The translations under genes and the position numbers were made by a program. Below the pieces are notes generated by a model that did not search any database, was not told the DNA's origin, and saw nothing but the letters and a program-made list of their open reading frames with translations. A stretch of 64,000 bases of DNA from Sphingomonas kyeonggiensis (GTDB taxonomy: Bacteria; Pseudomonadota; Alphaproteobacteria; Sphingomonadales; Sphingomonadaceae). Shown piece by piece: positions 15,620-25,274 of the stretch (the first letter of the stretch is position 1; every line of letters starts with the position of its first letter). The stretch is taken from contig NZ_JAUSTJ010000001.1 of assembly GCF_030812785.1 (NCBI RefSeq), forward strand, positions 1,302,001 to 1,366,000, given 5' to 3'.

Positions 15620-17416
15620 ATGTCCAGCTATGCCGACCGCCTCCAGGCCCTTCGCGAACAGCTGAAGCGCGACCGACTCGATGGATTCGTCGTGCCGCTC
15701 ACCGATGAGCACATGTCTGAATATGTCGGCGCCTATGCCCAGCGCCTCGCCTGGCTGACCGGCTTCCAGGGCTCGGCCGGTACCGCGGTGGTGTTGCCCG
15801 AGGCGGCCGCGATCTTCACCGACGGCCGCTACACGATCCAGGTCCGCCAGCAGGTCTCGGCGGACGAGTGGGAATATGTCGGCGTGCCGGCCACCAGCGT
15901 TGCGTCCTGGCTGGGCGCGCATGCCCCCGACGGCGGCCGTATCGGCTATGATCCCTGGCTGCACACCCGCGCCTGGGTCGAGGAAGCCCGCAAGGCGTTG
16001 GCCGAGAAGGGCGCCGAACTGGTCGCGGTGAACACCAATCCGATCGATGCGGTCTGGCCCGACAAGCCCCAGCCCTCGGACGCGACGCTCGCCGTCCAGT
16101 CCGACGATCTGGCCGGCAAGTCCTCCCCCGCCAAGCGCGCCGAAATCGCCGACTGGCTGGCCGAGCGCAAGGCCGACGCGGTCGTCCTTTCCGCGCTCGA
16201 TTCGATCGCCTGGGCGTTCAACATCCGCGGCACCGATGTCAGCCATACGCCCGTCGCGCTCGCTTATGCCGTGGTCAACGCCGACGGCACCGCTGATTTC
16301 TTCGTCGCCGAGGAGAAGGTGACCGACGAAGTCCGCAAGCATCTCGGCAATGCGATCCGCATCCACGACCGCTCGGCCTTCGCGCCGGCGCTCCAGGGCT
16401 TTGCCGGCAAGCGCGTCGCCGCCGATCCGGGCAGCGCAGTCGCGGCGATCTTCGATGCGCTCGATGCCGGCGGCGCCAAGGTGCTTTCGCTGCGCGATCC
16501 GGTGATCCTCGCCAAGGCGATCAAGAACCCGGCCGAGATCGCCGGCCAGAAGGCGGCCCAGGCGCGCGACGGCGCCGCTCTCTCGCGCTTCCTGAAGTGG
16601 TTCGAGGAAACCGCGCCCCAGGGCGGCCTCACCGAGATGTCCGCTGCCGACAAGCTGCGCGAATTCCGCGACCAGACCGGCGCGCTCAAGGATCTGAGCT
16701 TCGACACCATCTCCGCCACCGGCCCGAACGGTGCGATCCCGCATTACAAGGTCACCGACGAATCGAGCCTGCCGATCGAGCTGGGCCAGCTCTATCTCGT
16801 CGATTCGGGCGGCCAGTACGCCGACGGCACCACCGACGTGACGCGCGTCATGCCGGTGGGCGAGGCGAGCGACGAGATGAAGGACCGCTTCACCCGCGTG
16901 CTGAAGGGCCATATCGCCATCGCCACCGCGATCTTCCCCGATGGCACCACCGGCGCCCAGCTCGACAGCTTCGCGCGGCGTCCGCTGTGGGAAGTCGGGC
17001 TCGATTACGGGCACGGCACCGGCCACGGCGTCGGCTCGTACCTGTCGGTGCATGAAGGCCCGCAGCGCATTGCCCAGCCCTTCTATCCGGGCGGCCAGAG
17101 CCTCGAGCCGTTGCGCGAGGGCATGTTCCTGTCGAACGAGCCCGGTTACTATAAAGCGCAGGAATTCGGCATCCGCATCGAGAACCTGGTGCTGGTCACC
17201 AAGCAGTTGATTTCGGGTGCGGAACAACAAATGCTCGGCTTCGAGACGCTGACCTTCGCGCCGATAGAGCGAACGCTGATTAAACCATCTTTGCTAACCG
17301 AGCAGGAACTGGCCTGGCTCAATGCTTATCATGCTGAAGTTCTGCGGATTTTGGGGCCGCAGCTGAGCGGGGACGAGTATCAATGGTTAGAGGCGAAGTG
17401 CGCACCCATCGGGTGA
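15620..17416 (+). CDS. pepP: Xaa-Pro aminopeptidase (M24, aminopeptidase P)
   Basis: The 598-residue enzyme has two creatinase-like N-terminal domains and a C-terminal pita-bread catalytic domain, the long three-domain form shared with eukaryotic APP1. Metal ligands are recognisable: two aspartates in LVDSGGQYADGTTDVTR, the histidine in YGHGTGHGVGSYL, and glutamates in SNEPGYY and GIRIENLV. It removes N-terminal residues preceding proline in the cytoplasm. The start ATG has a modest site (TAGAGTAAT). The stop TGA overlaps an ATG (TGATG) that begins a 38-codon frame. Confidence 0.93.
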   Translation: MSSYADRLQALREQLKRDRLDGFVVPLTDEHMSEYVGAYAQRLAWLTGFQGSAGTAVVLPEAAAIFTDGRYTIQVRQQVSADEWEYVGVPATSVASWLGAHAPDGGRIGYDPWLHTRAWVEEARKALAEKGAELVAVNTNPIDAVWPDKPQPSDATLAVQSDDLAGKSSPAKRAEIADWLAERKADAVVLSALDSIAWAFNIRGTDVSHTPVALAYAVVNADGTADFFVAEEKVTDEVRKHLGNAIRIHDRSAFAPALQGFAGKRVAADPGSAVAAIFDALDAGGAKVLSLRDPVILAKAIKNPAEIAGQKAAQARDGAALSRFLKWFEETAPQGGLTEMSAADKLREFRDQTGALKDLSFDTISATGPNGAIPHYKVTDESSLPIELGQLYLVDSGGQYADGTTDVTRVMPVGEASDEMKDRFTRVLKGHIAIATAIFPDGTTGAQLDSFARRPLWEVGLDYGHGTGHGVGSYLSVHEGPQRIAQPFYPGGQSLEPLREGMFLSNEPGYYKAQEFGIRIENLVLVTKQLISGAEQQMLGFETLTFAPIERTLIKPSLLTEQELAWLNAYHAEVLRILGPQLSGDEYQWLEAKCAPIG

Positions 17417-17532
17417 TGTGGTTCCTGGCCGGCGCGGTCACGATGGCGATGTATCTGCAGGGGCCGCACGCGATCGCGCGCAACGCCTATGATGCAAGCG
17501 AACGCGTATCGCTCTGGTTCGGCTCGCTCTGA
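17416..17532 (+). CDS. Possible small membrane protein coupled to pepP
   Basis: A 38-residue frame starts at the ATG that overlaps the pepP stop (TGATG). It encodes one hydrophobic segment (MWFLAGAVTMAMYLQG) followed by an amphipathic HAIARNAYDASERVSLWF tail. The same frame extends upstream to an ATG at 17383, inside pepP, giving 49 residues. The stop-start overlap and helix-like composition suggest a real small protein. However, the 3' half overlaps the opposite-strand gene at 17487-17642, so confidence is limited. Confidence 0.4.
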   Translation: MWFLAGAVTMAMYLQGPHAIARNAYDASERVSLWFGSL

Positions 17533-17642
17533 GAATCGGGGGAGTCGCCGGGCGCGGCCTGCTCGCGGGCCTGGGCCTTGCGCTTCCTCAGATTCGCCCG
17601 CAGCGCCTCCGCCAATCGGGCTTTCTTTTCCGCATCGCTCAT
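17487..17642 (-). CDS. Small lysine/arginine-rich hypothetical protein
   Basis: The 51-residue product begins MSDAEKKARLAEALRANLRKRKAQAREQ, a strongly basic amphipathic helix, followed by a disordered acidic/serine tail. Proteins with this RLAEALRANLRKRKAQAR segment are widespread in sphingomonads without a known role; a nucleic-acid or ribosome contact is plausible from charge. An in-frame ATG eight codons upstream (MRTVYRGK) is an alternative start. The 3' end runs antisense to the small frame after pepP. Confidence 0.6.
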   Translation of the reverse strand: MSDAEKKARLAEALRANLRKRKAQAREQAAPGDSPDSQSEPNQSDTRSLAS

Positions 17643-17747
17643 TTTCCCGCGATAAACCGTCCGCATGCGGGTTGACAATCAGGCGTACCCAAGCACATAG
17701 GCGCCTCCCGCTTGGGACCCGGCACCTGCCGGACCGTTCGAGCGAGT

Positions 17748-17822
<75 letters not shown>

Positions 17823-17829
17823 CTCGCCC

Positions 17830-19104
17830 CTAGAAGGCGAACAAGTCCCCCATGCGGGGCTCCTGCTCCAGGAAATCGGTGATCGTGCGATAGATGGCGT
17901 CGAGATCGGCGTCGTCGATGCAATAGGGTGGCATCACATAGACGGTGTTGCCCAGCGGCCGGATCAGCACGCCGCGCTCGTGTGCGAAGGCCTTGAGCCG
18001 CGGTCCCACCGAGTTGAGATAGGCCGATTCGCTCGCCCCGATCTCCGCCGCGACGATCGTGCCCAGCCGGCGCGGGTTGCGAATCAGCGCATGGGTGGCG
18101 AGCCGGTCGAGCCGGTCCTGCTGGCGGTCGCCCAGATCGGCGATTCGGTCTAGCACCGGTTCCTCGCGCCAGATCGCCAGGTTTGCATTGGCGGCGGCGC
18201 AGGCGATCGGGTTGGCGGTGTAGCTCGACGAGTGGAAGAACATCCGCGCGCGGTCTTGTGAGAAATGCGCCTTGAAGATCGGCGCGGTCGCCAGCGTCAC
18301 CGCCAGCGGGATCGCGCCGCCGGTGAGGCCCTTGGACAGGCAGAGGATGTCGGGGACCACGCCTGCCCGCTCGCAGGCGAGCAGGCTGCCGGTGCGGCCC
18401 CAGCCGGTCATCACTTCGTCGGCGATGAACAGGACGTCGTATTTCGTGCAGATCTTGCGCATCTCGGCGAGCAGGCTGGCCGAGTAGAATTTCATGCCCC
18501 CGGCGCCCAGCACCAGCGGCTCGACCAGCAGCGCGGCCGGCTTCTCGCGGCACTGCGCCTCGAGCGCGTCGAGCGTCGCCTGGCTCTGGCCGGGCTCGGG
18601 GAAGGGAATGGTCGATACGTCGAACAGCAGCGGCTGGTAGGGCCGGTTGAACACCCCGCGCGCGCCGACCGACATGCCGCCGATCGTGTCGCCGTGATAG
18701 CCGTGTTCGAGGACCAGGATACGGTTTCTGGGTTCGCCGCGATTGTCCCAGAAGCCTAAAGCCATCTTCAGCGCGACTTCGACGCTGGTCGAGCCGCTGT
18801 CCGAGTAGAAGACGTGCTGGAGCGGGTCGGGCAGAATCCGCACCAGCTCGCGTGCCAGCGTCTCGGCAGGCTCGTGGGTCCAGCCGGCGAAGATGATCTG
18901 GTCCATGCGCGCCGCCTGCTCGGCGATCGCCGCCATGATGCGCGGGTGGCAATGGCCGTGGGTGGTCACCCACCAGGACGAGATCGCATCGACGAAGCGG
19001 CAGCCATCGCGGGTGTGGAGCGCGGCGCCTTCGGTGCGCACGACTTCGGGGATCGGCTCGCCGAGCCCGTGCTGGGTGAAGGGGTGCCAGACGGGCGAGG
19101 TCAT
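17830..19104 (-). CDS. bioA: Adenosylmethionine-8-amino-7-oxononanoate aminotransferase
   Basis: BioA transfers an amino group from SAM to KAPA, giving DAPA in biotin synthesis. The 424-residue, fold type I PLP enzyme shows WHPFTQH at the start, [10 protein letters not shown], the [15 protein letters not shown] phosphate-binding block, [11 protein letters not shown], and the PLP lysine in LSKGLTGG (Lys258). Length matches E. coli BioA. It is the last gene of the bioF-bioD-bioA operon; its ATG overlaps the bioD stop (ATGA). The neighbouring tRNA on the other strand ends seven bases beyond its stop. Confidence 0.96.
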   Translation of the reverse strand: MTSPVWHPFTQHGLGEPIPEVVRTEGAALHTRDGCRFVDAISSWWVTTHGHCHPRIMAAIAEQAARMDQIIFAGWTHEPAETLARELVRILPDPLQHVFYSDSGSTSVEVALKMALGFWDNRGEPRNRILVLEHGYHGDTIGGMSVGARGVFNRPYQPLLFDVSTIPFPEPGQSQATLDALEAQCREKPAALLVEPLVLGAGGMKFYSASLLAEMRKICTKYDVLFIADEVMTGWGRTGSLLACERAGVVPDILCLSKGLTGGAIPLAVTLATAPIFKAHFSQDRARMFFHSSSYTANPIACAAANANLAIWREEPVLDRIADLGDRQQDRLDRLATHALIRNPRRLGTIVAAEIGASESAYLNSVGPRLKAFAHERGVLIRPLGNTVYVMPPYCIDDADLDAIYRTITDFLEQEPRMGDLFAF

Positions 19105-19706
19105 GCGGGGAAATCCGGAAAGGCCTGGGCAAAGGCGGCGGCGAGGGCAGGGCGGTCGAGCGAGTCGAGGATCGGCAGGCGGCCGAGCCGGCGCACGCCG
19201 CCGATCGCGGCGATGGTCGTCTCGCTGTCTTCGTTGGCCTCGCCGACGAACGCCACGCCGAGGATCGGCACGCCGCGGGCGCGCAGCGCCTCGATCGAGA
19301 GCAGGCTGTGGTTGATCGTGCCGAGCGCGGTCCGCGCGACCAGCACCGTCGGCAGGCCCCAGCGCGCGAACAGGTCGGCATAGAGCAGCTCGCGCGTCAC
19401 CGGGACCAGCACGCCGCCCGCGCCCTCGATCACCAGCGGATCGATATCGGGCGGCATCAGCCGGTCGGGATCGATCGTCACCCCGTCGATCTCGGCGGCG
19501 AGATGCGGCGAGCAGGGCGTGGCCAGCCGATAGGCCTCGGGCAGCACCGTCGCGCCCGAGAGCGCCGCGACCCGCTCGCCATCGCTCCCGCCGTCGAGCC
19601 CGCTCTGGATCGGCTTCCAGTAAGTCGTGCCCAGCGCGCCGGCCAGGCCCGCGGCGAAGACGGTCTTGCCGATATCGGTATCGGTGCCGGTGACGACGAT
19701 CCTCAT
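19101..19706 (-). CDS. bioD: Dethiobiotin synthetase
   Basis: BioD closes the ureido ring of biotin from DAPA, CO2 and ATP. The 201-residue protein begins [21 protein letters not shown], with the P-loop GTDTDIGKT at residues 7-15. It has YWKPIQSG (substrate lysine), [12 protein letters not shown] and a C-terminal nucleotide-binding region. It overlaps bioF and bioA by four bases on each side, so the three are translated as a unit. Confidence 0.95.
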   Translation of the reverse strand: MRIVVTGTDTDIGKTVFAAGLAGALGTTYWKPIQSGLDGGSDGERVAALSGATVLPEAYRLATPCSPHLAAEIDGVTIDPDRLMPPDIDPLVIEGAGGVLVPVTRELLYADLFARWGLPTVLVARTALGTINHSLLSIEALRARGVPILGVAFVGEANEDSETTIAAIGGVRRLGRLPILDSLDRPALAAAFAQAFPDFPA

Positions 19707-20839
19707 GCCAGCCCCCCGATCGCTTCGGCCAGCGCTGCGACATCGGCGTCGGTGACGTTGAGCGTCAGCGAGATGCGCAGCCGCGAGGTGCCCGTCGGCA
19801 CCGTCGGCGGCCTGATCCCGCGCACGTCGAAGCCGAGCCGCTGCAGCTCCGCCGCCATCGCCATGGTCCGCGCATCCTCGCCGATCACCAGCGGCAGGAT
19901 CTGCGATCCGGTCGCCTGCACGCCCACCGGCGCGAGCAGCGCCTCGGCGCGTGCGATCAGCCCGTGCAGCCGTTCGCGCCGCGCCGGATCGGCGATCAGC
20001 CCGAGCGCCGCTTCCACCGCCACCGCCATCAGCGGCGAAGGTGCGGTCGAGAAGATGAAGGCCCGCCCGCGATTGACCAGGAAGTCGCGTACCACGCGCG
20101 GCCCGCAGAGCAGCGCGCCTTCGCAGCCCAGCGCCTTGCCGCAGGTGTGCAGCGTGATCAGGTTCTCGCGCCCCGCCAGTTCCGCCGCCAGCCCGCGCCC
20201 GTCGGGCCTGAACACGCCGGTGGCATGCGCCTCGTCGACGATCAGGATCGCGTCGTGCCGGTCGGCCAGCGCGGCGAGATCGGCCAGCGGCGCCTGGTCG
20301 CCGTCCATCGAATAGAGGCTCTCGACCGTGATCCACACGCGCCCGGTGCCGCCTTCGTGTCGCCAGTCGAGGATCGCGTCTTCGAAGTCGCCGACATCGT
20401 TATGCGCCGCGCTCCGCGCCTCGGCCCGGCTCAGCCGCATCCCCTCATGCGCGCTGGCATGGACCAGCGCATCGTGCAGGATCAGGTCGCCGCGCTGGGG
20501 CAGAGTGGAGAGCAGAGCGGCATTGGCCGCATAGCCGGTCGAGAAATAGAGCGCGCTCTCGCTGCCGAAGAAACGCGCCGCCGTCGCCTCCAGCCGCTCA
20601 TGCTCGCCGTGGTTGCCGCGCAGCAGCCGCGACCCGCCAGACCCGATCGGCACGCCCGCATCGATCGCGTCGCGCACCGCCGCCGCCAGCGCGGGATCGC
20701 CGGCGAGGCCGAGATAGTCGTTGGAGGAGAAGTCCAGGCCCGCACGTTCCGCCAGGCGCCGGGATCGGCTGCGTTCGGCAAGCTCGGCTAAGTCGCGCCG
20801 CTGCGCTTCGAAAGGATCCATGCGGGGCCCATAGGCCAT
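19703..20839 (-). CDS. bioF: 8-amino-7-oxononanoate synthase (KAPA synthase)
   Basis: BioF condenses pimeloyl thioester with alanine. The 378-residue alpha-oxoamine synthase has [10 protein letters not shown], the [15 protein letters not shown] block, [26 protein letters not shown] and the PLP lysine in HTCGKALG (Lys235). The start at 20839 is chosen because GGGGAG plus AAGG lie just upstream; that GGGGA is the end of a palindromic repeat arm (20846-20871). BioB and a pimeloyl-providing gene are not in the window. First gene of bioF-bioD-bioA. Confidence 0.95.
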   Translation of the reverse strand: MAYGPRMDPFEAQRRDLAELAERSRSRRLAERAGLDFSSNDYLGLAGDPALAAAVRDAIDAGVPIGSGGSRLLRGNHGEHERLEATAARFFGSESALYFSTGYAANAALLSTLPQRGDLILHDALVHASAHEGMRLSRAEARSAAHNDVGDFEDAILDWRHEGGTGRVWITVESLYSMDGDQAPLADLAALADRHDAILIVDEAHATGVFRPDGRGLAAELAGRENLITLHTCGKALGCEGALLCGPRVVRDFLVNRGRAFIFSTAPSPLMAVAVEAALGLIADPARRERLHGLIARAEALLAPVGVQATGSQILPLVIGEDARTMAMAAELQRLGFDVRGIRPPTVPTGTSRLRISLTLNVTDADVAALAEAIGGLA

Positions 20840-20845
20840 CCTTGC

Positions 20846-20920
20846 TCCCCGGCGAAAGCCGGGGCCCAGGGTTTCTCTGCCGGATCGCTTGTGACCCTAG
20901 GCCCCGGCTTTCGCCGGGGA
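20846..20920. repeat. Paired inverted palindromes (CCCCGGCGAAAGCCGGGG type)
   Basis: Arms 20846-20871 and 20895-20920 are inverted copies with one mismatch; each is a CCCCGGC-GAAA-GCCGGGG hairpin. The left arm reaches to within seven bases of the bioF start and provides its GGGGAG ribosome-binding site on the minus strand. Confidence 0.85.
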
Positions 20921-20993
20921 ACAGTCTTGTCATTCGTCTTGCCTGTTAACACGACGGAGTGTATTATCAATACAATACACATGGAGGCGAGAG

Positions 20994-21641
20994 ATGCAGC
21001 GGTCCTTTGTCGGCGATCATGGAAGGCCCTTCGGCACGGTCGCCGCGCTGCTTTGCCTGTTGTTCATCGTCGCGCTGTTCGTGCTCGGCGATGTCGCGCA
21101 CGACCTGGCCGGGGCGGCGGACCCGTTCGCGGCGATCGCCCGCAACCGGCTCGACATGGCCCAGCCCTATTGGGGTCTGCTGCTCGCCAACGAGATCGTC
21201 CGCTGCGTATTCGCCGGCGCGCTGCTGCTGGCGATGCTTACGCTCGCAGGCCCGATCGGCCCGCGCAGCCCGGGGCGCGACTTCGCCCTGCTCGCGGGCG
21301 GCGCGGGTGTGGTCTGCCTCGCCGTCGCCGCGCATTTCCGGATCGAGGCGGCTGCGCTGATCGGCCAGGGCCGCATCTCGCCGCGCGCCGATCTCGTCGC
21401 CGCGCTGATGCTGCTCGGTCATGCCGGCGTCGCGCTCTGGGCGACGCTGACCGTGCGCGAGGCGCGTGCCGCCGCCAGCCTGCCCGCCTGGGTACAGCTC
21501 GCCGGCCTGGTCTTTGCCGGCCTCGCCTTCACCTCGGGCTTCGTCCGCCCCTTCCTCGAGTTCGCTGGCTTTGCCGCCATCCTCTGGTGGGGCGGCGTCT
21601 TCCTCACCCTCTATCGCCCGGAAGACCGCATCCGGAGCTGA
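20994..21641 (+). CDS. Multi-pass membrane protein, hypothetical
   Basis: The 215-residue protein has about six hydrophobic helices (for example [23 protein letters not shown] and [18 protein letters not shown]), with conserved-looking polar positions in [20 protein letters not shown]. It has no signal peptide and no recognisable domain. A GGAGGCGAG site precedes the ATG, and an AT-rich upstream stretch (GTGTATTATCAATACAATACAC) suggests its own promoter. It precedes the formaldehyde operon by 58 bases but need not belong to it. Confidence 0.65.
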   Translation: MQRSFVGDHGRPFGTVAALLCLLFIVALFVLGDVAHDLAGAADPFAAIARNRLDMAQPYWGLLLANEIVRCVFAGALLLAMLTLAGPIGPRSPGRDFALLAGGAGVVCLAVAAHFRIEAAALIGQGRISPRADLVAALMLLGHAGVALWATLTVREARAAASLPAWVQLAGLVFAGLAFTSGFVRPFLEFAGFAAILWWGGVFLTLYRPEDRIRS

Positions 21642-21699
21642 CTCCCATTGCAACCCGGCACCGTTTCCCCGATCAGGCCGGCAAGCAAGGAGAAAGCCC

Positions 21700-22812
21700 A
21701 TGAAGACCCGCGCCGCCGTCGCCTTCGAAGCGAAGAAGCCGCTCGAAATCGTCGAGCTCGATCTCGAAGGGCCCAAGGCGGGCGAAGTGCTGGTCGAGAT
21801 CATGGCGACCGGCATCTGTCACACCGATGCCTATACGCTGGACGGCTTCGACTCGGAGGGCATCTTTCCCAGCGTGCTCGGCCATGAAGGCGCCGGCGTG
21901 GTCCGCGAGGTCGGCCCGGGCGTGACCAGCGTGAAGCCGGGCGATCACGTCATCCCGCTCTACACGCCCGAATGCCGCCAGTGTAAGTCGTGCCTCAGCG
22001 GCAAGACCAACCTGTGCACCGCGATCCGCGCCACCCAGGGCAAGGGCCTGATGCCCGACGGTACCACGCGGTTCAGCTACAAGGGCCAGCCGATCTACCA
22101 TTATATGGGCTGCTCGACCTTCTCGAACTTCACCGTGCTGCCCGAGATCGCGGTGGCGAAGATCCGCGAGGACGCGCCGTTCCAGAGCAGCTGCTATATC
22201 GGCTGCGGCGTCACCACCGGTGTCGGCGCGGTGATCAACACCGCCAAGGTGCAGGTCGGCGACAATGTCGTGGTCTTCGGCCTGGGCGGCATCGGCCTGA
22301 ACGTGATCCAGGGCGCGCGCCTGGCCGGCGCCAACAAGATCATCGGCGTCGACATCAACCCGGACCGCGAGGAATGGGGCCGCCGCTTCGGCATGACCGA
22401 GTTCCTCAACTCCAGGGGCATGAGCCGCGAGGACGTGGTCGCCGCGATCGTCGCGATGACCGACGGCGGCGCCGACTATACGTTCGACGCGACCGGCAAC
22501 ACCGAAGTGATGCGCATCGCGCTCGAGGCCTGCCATCGCGGCTGGGGCACCAGCATCATCATCGGCGTGGCCGAGGCCGGCAAGGAGATCGCGACACGGC
22601 CCTTCCAGCTGGTCACCGGGCGGAACTGGCGCGGTACCGCGTTCGGCGGGGCCAAGGGCCGCACCGACGTGCCGAAGATCGTCGACATGTACATGGCCGG
22701 CAAGATCGAGATCGACCCGATGATCACGCATGTCATGGGCCTGGAAGAGATCAACAAGGGCTTCGACCTGATGCACGCCGGCGAGAGCATCCGCAGCGTC
22801 GTGGTCTTCTAA
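21700..22812 (+). CDS. frmA: S-(hydroxymethyl)glutathione dehydrogenase (class III ADH)
   Basis: The enzyme oxidises the glutathione adduct of formaldehyde to S-formylglutathione with NAD+. The 370-residue zinc ADH has catalytic zinc ligands Cys40 (GICHTDAY) and His62-Glu63 (GHEGAG), structural-zinc cysteines 92, 95, 98 and 106 (ECRQCKSC...NLC), and the NAD-binding FGLGGIGLN. The start [15 protein letters not shown] follows AAGGAGAAAG. It leads a run of six closely packed genes (to 26491), most of them overlapping by four bases, which together form a formaldehyde-to-formate pathway. Confidence 0.96.
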   Translation: MKTRAAVAFEAKKPLEIVELDLEGPKAGEVLVEIMATGICHTDAYTLDGFDSEGIFPSVLGHEGAGVVREVGPGVTSVKPGDHVIPLYTPECRQCKSCLSGKTNLCTAIRATQGKGLMPDGTTRFSYKGQPIYHYMGCSTFSNFTVLPEIAVAKIREDAPFQSSCYIGCGVTTGVGAVINTAKVQVGDNVVVFGLGGIGLNVIQGARLAGANKIIGVDINPDREEWGRRFGMTEFLNSRGMSREDVVAAIVAMTDGGADYTFDATGNTEVMRIALEACHRGWGTSIIIGVAEAGKEIATRPFQLVTGRNWRGTAFGGAKGRTDVPKIVDMYMAGKIEIDPMITHVMGLEEINKGFDLMHAGESIRSVVVF

Positions 22813-22829
22813 GCGAAGGGAGCGGGGAC

Positions 22830-23228
22830 ATGTTCAACCACATCATGGTCGGCGCGAACGATATCGAGCGGTCCAAGATCTTCTACGATGCCGTGCTGGG
22901 CACGCTCGGCGCGGGCCAGCCGGTGCGCAACGTTGCTGCCAGCGGCCATGTCCGCCTCTTCTACCGCCACAATGGCGGCAGCTTCGGGATCAGCGAACCG
23001 ATCGACGACGAGCCGGCGACCTTTGCGAACGGGGGCACGATCGGCTTCAAGTGCGAGACGCCCGAGCAGGTGAAGGCCTTTCACGATGCCGGCATCGCGC
23101 ATGGCGGCACCTCGATCGAGGATCCGCCCGGCCTGCGCGACGGCGGCGCGCTGGGAGCGATGCACCTCGCCTATGTCCGCGATCCGGACGGCAACAAGCT
23201 GTGCGCGATCTGCCGCGTGCCGGCATGA
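22830..23228 (+). CDS. VOC-family (glyoxalase/bleomycin-resistance) protein
   Basis: The 132-residue protein has the paired beta-alpha-beta-beta-beta units of the VOC superfamily: HIMVGANDIERSKIFYDAVLG opening with a metal histidine (His4), then FGISEPIDDE, GFKCETPEQVKAFHDAG and AYVRDPDGNKLCAICR, in which the usual final glutamate is replaced (NKLCAI). Genes of this type are often linked to frmA in proteobacteria and may handle a glutathione adduct; this is inference. The stop overlaps the next start (ATGA). Confidence 0.85.
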   Translation: MFNHIMVGANDIERSKIFYDAVLGTLGAGQPVRNVAASGHVRLFYRHNGGSFGISEPIDDEPATFANGGTIGFKCETPEQVKAFHDAGIAHGGTSIEDPPGLRDGGALGAMHLAYVRDPDGNKLCAICRVPA

Positions 23229-23584
23229 GCGACGGCGCCGTCAACCTGGCGGAGAAGTTCGCCACCTTCAGCGAGCATTGGGCGCCGCGCCTCGTCGCCA
23301 GCTACAACGGCAACGACATCCGCATCGTGAAGGTGGAGGGCGAGTTCGTCTGGCACAGCCATGACGACACCGACGACTTCTTCCTGGTGCTCGACGGCAT
23401 ACTCGACATCGAGCTTCGCGACCGCACGGTCACCCTTGGCCCGGGCGAGCTCTATGTCGTGCCGCGCGGGGTCGAGCATCGCCCGGTCGCCCGGCACGGC
23501 GAGGTACGGATGATCAACATCGAGCCGGGCGGCACGAACAATCTCGGCGAAGGCTCTCCGCAGCGCCCGGTGGTGTCGGCATGA
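23225..23584 (+). CDS. Cupin-domain protein
   Basis: The 119-residue single-domain cupin has the metal motif WHSHDDTDDFFLVLDG (His-x-His and a downstream acidic residue in the first cupin motif) and a second motif PGELYVVPRGVEHRPVA with the third histidine. Proteins of this mannose-6-phosphate-isomerase-like type are common small metal-binding enzymes or sensors. In this operon it may assist formaldehyde or one-carbon handling, but no reaction can be named. It overlaps neighbours by four bases at each end. Confidence 0.82.
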   Translation: MSDGAVNLAEKFATFSEHWAPRLVASYNGNDIRIVKVEGEFVWHSHDDTDDFFLVLDGILDIELRDRTVTLGPGELYVVPRGVEHRPVARHGEVRMINIEPGGTNNLGEGSPQRPVVSA

Positions 23585-24429
23585 CGGCACCGGCCTGGAT
23601 CCTCACCCTCGACTGCGAGGACCGGCCGGGCATCGTCGCCGCGGTGAGCGGGTTCCTGGCGGAGCGGGACGGATTCATTCTCGACAGCCAGCAATATGCC
23701 GATCTCGATGCCGGGCGCTTCTTCATGCGCGTCGAGTTCAAGGCGGCGGGGGCGCCGTTCGAGACCGACCAGCTGCGCACGGCCTTTGCGCCCGTAGCCA
23801 CGCGTTTCGGGCTGCACTGGGCGCTGGCCGAGAGCGGGGCACGCCCGCGCATCCTGATCGCGGTGTCCAAGGGCTCGCACTGCCTCAACGACCTGCTCCA
23901 TCGCTGGAAGACCGATCATCTCGGCGTCGAGATCGCCGGGGTGGTCTCCAACCACGAGACGCTGCGCGACCTCACCGAATGGCATGGCCTGCCCTTCACC
24001 TTGCTGCCCGAGGGCAAGGACGCGCAAGAAGCGGCGCTGCTCGCCGAGTTCGACCGGGCGGGCGCCGATTACCTGATCCTCGCGCGCTACATGCAGATCC
24101 TGTCGTCGGGTCTTGCCGACCGGCTGGCGGGGCGCTGCATCAACATCCATCACAGCTTCCTGCCCGGCTTCAAGGGGGCGCGGCCCTATCACCGGGCGCA
24201 TGAGCGCGGCGTCAAGCTGATCGGCGCCACCGCGCATTTCGTCACCAGCGACCTCGACGAGGGGCCGATCATCGAGCAGGCGGTCGAGCGCGTCGATCAC
24301 CGCGCCTCGGTAGACGACATGATCCGTATCGGCCGCGACATCGAGGCCCAGGTGCTCGCCCGCGCGGTGCAATGGGTGGGCGCGCGCCGCGTCTTCCTCA
24401 ACGGCAACCGTACCATCGTATTTCGCTGA
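23581..24429 (+). CDS. purU: Formyltetrahydrofolate deformylase
   Basis: PurU hydrolyses 10-formyl-THF to formate and THF. The 282-residue protein has an N-terminal ACT domain (about residues 5-80; LTLDCEDRPGIVAAVSGFLAE) and a formyltransferase-type catalytic domain with SKGSHCLNDLL, the histidine pair in NIHHSFLPGF and the family HFVTSDLDEGPI block. In this operon it links the folate one-carbon pool with formate formation, complementing the glutathione route from frmA. The ATG overlaps the cupin stop. Confidence 0.93.
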   Translation: MTAPAWILTLDCEDRPGIVAAVSGFLAERDGFILDSQQYADLDAGRFFMRVEFKAAGAPFETDQLRTAFAPVATRFGLHWALAESGARPRILIAVSKGSHCLNDLLHRWKTDHLGVEIAGVVSNHETLRDLTEWHGLPFTLLPEGKDAQEAALLAEFDRAGADYLILARYMQILSSGLADRLAGRCINIHHSFLPGFKGARPYHRAHERGVKLIGATAHFVTSDLDEGPIIEQAVERVDHRASVDDMIRIGRDIEAQVLARAVQWVGARRVFLNGNRTIVFR

Positions 24430-24440
24430 AAAGGCCGCCC

Positions 24441-25274
24441 ATGGAACAGCTCTCCTCGAACAAGTCGCATGGCGGCATGCAGGGCGTGTACCGCCACGCC
24501 TCCGCGGTCACCGGCACCGACATGACCTTCTCGGTCTTCGTGCCCGATCATGCGCCGGGGGCGAAGCTGCCGGTGCTGTGGTTCCTCTCCGGCCTCACCT
24601 GCACCCATGCGAACGTCACCGAGAAGGGCGAGTATCGCGCGGCCTGTGCCGAGCATGGCGTGATCCTGGTCGCGCCGGACACGAGCCCGCGCGGCGAGGG
24701 CGTGCCCAATGACGAGGCCTATGATTTCGGCCAGGGCGCCGGCTTCTATGTCGATGCGACCGAAGCCCCCTGGGCGACGCATTTCCGGATGCGGTCGTAT
24801 ATCGAGCAGGAGCTGCCGGCGCTGATCGGTGCGGAATTCTCCGCCGACATGGACCGCCAGGGCATCACCGGCCATTCGATGGGCGGCCACGGGGCGCTCA
24901 CCATCGGCCTGCGCAATCCCGGCCGCTTCCGCTCGGTCTCGGCCTTCTCGCCGATCGTCGCGCCCAGCCAGGTGCCCTGGGGGCAGAAGGCGCTGGCCGG
25001 TTATCTTGGTGAGGACCGTGCGGCCTGGCGGCCCTATGACGCTGTGGCGCTGATCGAGGATGGCGCGCGCGTCCCCGAGCTGCTGGTCGATACCGGCAGC
25101 GCCGACCAGTTCCTCGACGTCCAACTCAAGCCCGAGCTGCTCGAGGCCGCCTGCCGCAATGCCGGCATCGCGCTCACCCAGCGGCTCCAGCCGGGCTATG
25201 ACCATAGCTATTATTTCGTCTCGACCTTCCTCGGCGATCATGTCGCCTGGCATGCGGAGCGGTTGAACAAATGA
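24441..25274 (+). CDS. fghA: S-formylglutathione hydrolase
   Basis: The esterase D-family enzyme releases formate and glutathione from the FrmA product. The 277-residue alpha/beta hydrolase has [17 protein letters not shown], the nucleophile elbow GHSMGGHGA (Ser146), the aspartate region [11 protein letters not shown] and the histidine in YDHSYYFV. Length and motifs are typical of FghA/FrmB. It is followed, with a four-base overlap, by an FAD reductase. Confidence 0.95.
   Translation: MEQLSSNKSHGGMQGVYRHASAVTGTDMTFSVFVPDHAPGAKLPVLWFLSGLTCTHANVTEKGEYRAACAEHGVILVAPDTSPRGEGVPNDEAYDFGQGAGFYVDATEAPWATHFRMRSYIEQELPALIGAEFSADMDRQGITGHSMGGHGALTIGLRNPGRFRSVSAFSPIVAPSQVPWGQKALAGYLGEDRAAWRPYDAVALIEDGARVPELLVDTGSADQFLDVQLKPELLEAACRNAGIALTQRLQPGYDHSYYFVSTFLGDHVAWHAERLNK

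Noticed and set aside
14042..17230. Long minus-strand frame of about 1,060 codons
   Set aside because: It runs antisense through pepP and out of frame through the aldolase gene. Those genes have clear motifs; this frame does not.
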